A stretch of 64,000 nucleotides of DNA from Schleiferia thermophila (lineage in GTDB: Bacteria; Bacteroidota; Bacteroidia; Flavobacteriales; Schleiferiaceae). The stretch's first letter is position 1; every line of letters starts with the position of its first letter. The DNA is taken from assembly GCF_003337435.1 (NCBI RefSeq), contig NZ_QPJS01000004.1:50520-114519 (forward strand). Reading direction: 5' to 3'. Of the stretch, positions 63,601 through 64,000 are shown piece by piece. A program made the translations under genes and the position numbers. A model generated the notes under the pieces. The model had not been told where the DNA came from, did no database searches, and saw only the letters and a program-made list of their open reading frames with translations.

Positions 63601-64000
63601 TTGATAATTAAAATCCGGATTCGGTAGCGGATAAACAATAATTTGTTGAATTGAAGAGTCTTTACACCCTGTTCCGGGATGCGAACCTATTAGTTTAATT
63701 TCAAAAATTGAATCTGCATTGAGGGACGTATTGGACAAAACAATGGAGAGGTTTTTGGCGGTGGATATCAATGTTCCGTTGATATACCATTCTAGCGCTA
63801 AATTCTGATCGCTTGTATCTACTAAGTTAACTGCCATAGGATGACAGCCGGACGTAGCGGAAGCCAGGAAACCAACTTTCGGATTTGTAAAAGTGTAAAG
63901 TAATTGTTCGGTGCTATCGGCTTTGCAGTTGTAGGGTGAGAGGGCGATGAGTCGGACGATGACGGAGTCGCCGTCGTTGGCGATGGTGTAGTTCAGGGAG
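60637..64000 (-). CDS. Giant PKD-repeat T9SS type B adhesin (SprB-like), C-terminal part (cut by window edge)
   Basis: The minus-strand frame is open from the right window edge to the stop at 60637 (1120 codons seen, the start lies beyond 64000). It consists of PKD-type modules, recognised by repeated W-x-F-G-[DN]-G motifs (WNFGNGDTS, WHFGTGDSS, WKFGDGNTS, WDFGDGTTV and several divergent ones), each followed by YxxPGxYxVxL. Cysteine-rich spacers alternate. The C-terminal ~95 residues (VPNAFAPDLTDVGEGNVFLP ... NFGTVTLIR) are a type B sorting domain. By analogy with SprB, it is likely a surface adhesin involved in gliding or attachment. Its stop overlaps the PorP/SprF-like gene. Confidence 0.92.
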   Translation of the reverse strand, partial: SLNYTIANDGDSVIVRLIALSPYNCKADSTEQLLYTFTNPKVGFLASATSGCHPMAVNLVDTSDQNLALEWYINGTLISTAKNLSIVLSNTSLNADSIFEIKLIGSHPGTGCKDSSIQQIIVYPLPNPDFNYQNVCLGEQIAFTDLSTPADSIVSWKWNFGNGDTSTSKNPTYQYPAPGIYIVSLEVTDSRGCKNSVQKPVTVRPLPVPDFSVVTGCGSDTVCVGQPVQITDLSTSDSLSGNIVQWHWDIFNNGSIDYSTKNIVHTFQTTGLIPVKLKVVTDQGCSDSIVKFVSVIQKPAPYFKLSADSICGPASVSITDSSQGIINYYYWEFWALDSAMQKVVFYTDSGAQVANTPVLMPSYKEDTTYYVTLRVGNCCGYNEMTDSVVIKTLPVGNFLALPDSGCSPLQVTFQLDGLVDGSPDSVVIDFGFNNQKVTVFPVFVNTGTGLVKIWGQQVQTFTYSGTSLDTTYFVTLTAYNDCGDSSKTIPIKVAPNTGQAFFQNTPSIGCAPLTVQFQNFSFGASYIGWCFDFNPITKQCMGTTSILSNPSYTYSTPGIYTAALFASNNCGFDTITTQIVVLSSPIADFVANTQICEGDTVFFQNTSQADSGLIVQNIWHFGTGDSSLLSHPWYVYQTPGTYQACLKVITNYGCPDSICYPITVYPKPTVQFYAQDVCFSKQPVHFYDSSTVSLGSLVSTIWKFGDGNTSVTQNPQHTYSQPGQYTVTLIKQSNLGCIDSVKKIVNVYPDPDIDFSMMLIAGDSCSVPQTYQFNNLSTNAFGFVWDFDYMQNPGVNTSTLNNPSFTFTSPGIYHVALIGGNQFGCWDTVVRTILVGDGVVSNFTPDSAEGCVPLTIQFNDASLYTQGVDSIVNWIWDFGDGTTVSGIPNPIHTYFNAGSYTVKLTAETALGCLDTVTKSGFVKAYYRPKVNFDFEKENIRRVRFINQTDEGGIFTIYRWNTGDGNTADSTDLTYTYERRYLGNDSVEVCLYAQNVLGCDSMMCKRIWLWRYNLIVPNAFAPDLTDVGEGNVFLPKGHSLKKYELKIYDTWGNLVFRSEKLDENGSPSEPWDGRHLGTGKVLPMGAYVWTIIAVFDDGTIWPGQIQSNGELLNFGTVTLIR

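Noticed and set aside
1..64000. CRISPR arrays, tRNA or rRNA genes, riboswitches, intact transposases
   Set aside because: Looked for by eye on both strands; no evenly spaced direct repeats, no TTCGA-loop tRNA signature, no recognisable riboswitch core and no DDE or tyrosine recombinase gene were found. A tRNAscan, Infernal and ISfinder run would settle this.

Overview
The window looks like a chromosomal segment of an uncultured or poorly known Bacteroidota, probably near the Saprospirales/Chitinophagales. The basis is gene content. There are five proteins with type IX secretion (T9SS) sorting domains (three type A, two type B), a PorP/SprF-family protein beside a giant PKD adhesin, a PorV-like barrel, a TonB-dependent receptor, a LytS/LytTR pair and a DUF4254-GT9 pair. 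Upstream regions repeatedly carry the Bacteroidota -7 promoter box TAnnTTTG. Most of the window is ordinary chromosome. No phage, plasmid, CRISPR array, intact transposase, tRNA or rRNA was recognised by eye; one structured RNA, the 4.5S SRP RNA, is clear.

Layout, left to right. 0-6.2 kb: start of a proline-catabolic P5C dehydrogenase running off the edge, an HU/SPOR-like membrane protein, then glgB and a GH57/DUF3536 gene (glycogen metabolism). 6.2-7.05 kb: a gene-free GC-rich block holding strong hairpins and copy A of a structured repeat. 7.06-10.9 kb: AlkB-type DNA repair dioxygenase, a small membrane protein and a TonB-dependent receptor. 11.2-19 kb: a small secreted protein, then a tightly packed, translationally coupled cluster miaB - secreted protein - sigma-54 activator - lptE - disordered TPR-like protein - secG - der. 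19.5-32.3 kb: a 1462-residue fibronectin/T9SS adhesin, a PD-(D/E)XK protein, rlmI, a universal stress protein, a minus-strand aminotransferase - DUF4254 - glycosyltransferase cluster, and a T9SS type B protein. 32.5-41.3 kb: an outer-membrane helix-hairpin-helix protein and PorV-like barrel, divergent from a LytS-type kinase and LytTR regulator, then a T9SS-exported reprolysin-like metalloprotease.

41.3-47.4 kb: a DCC-family protein, rplU-rpmA, panB, an RluA-family pseudouridine synthase, a membrane J-domain protein whose only possible upstream start is CTG, an ABC-2 permease and its ATPase, and copy B of the structured repeat in inverted orientation. 47.4-50.1 kb: an AT-rich gene desert interrupted by one 78-residue gene with its own promoter and terminator. 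50.1-59.5 kb: SRPBCC and DUF429-like genes, two secreted proteins, an AAA ATPase, SRP RNA, glyA, fumarylacetoacetase (fahA), a phosphoribosyltransferase, and a lipoprotein, DUF2147 protein and outer-membrane protein. 59.5-64 kb: PorP/SprF-like protein and a giant PKD-repeat T9SS type B protein that continues past the right edge.

The functional themes are cell-envelope biogenesis and secretion (LptE, SecG, SRP RNA, PorP, PorV-like, TonB receptor) feeding T9SS surface adhesins and a protease, plus housekeeping translation and metabolism. The most unusual material is not protein-coding: two inverted copies of a GC-rich element about 130 bp long, about 40 kb apart, whose hairpins are kept while their sequences differ; a second hairpin-rich block beside copy A; and abrupt changes in strand composition near both copies.
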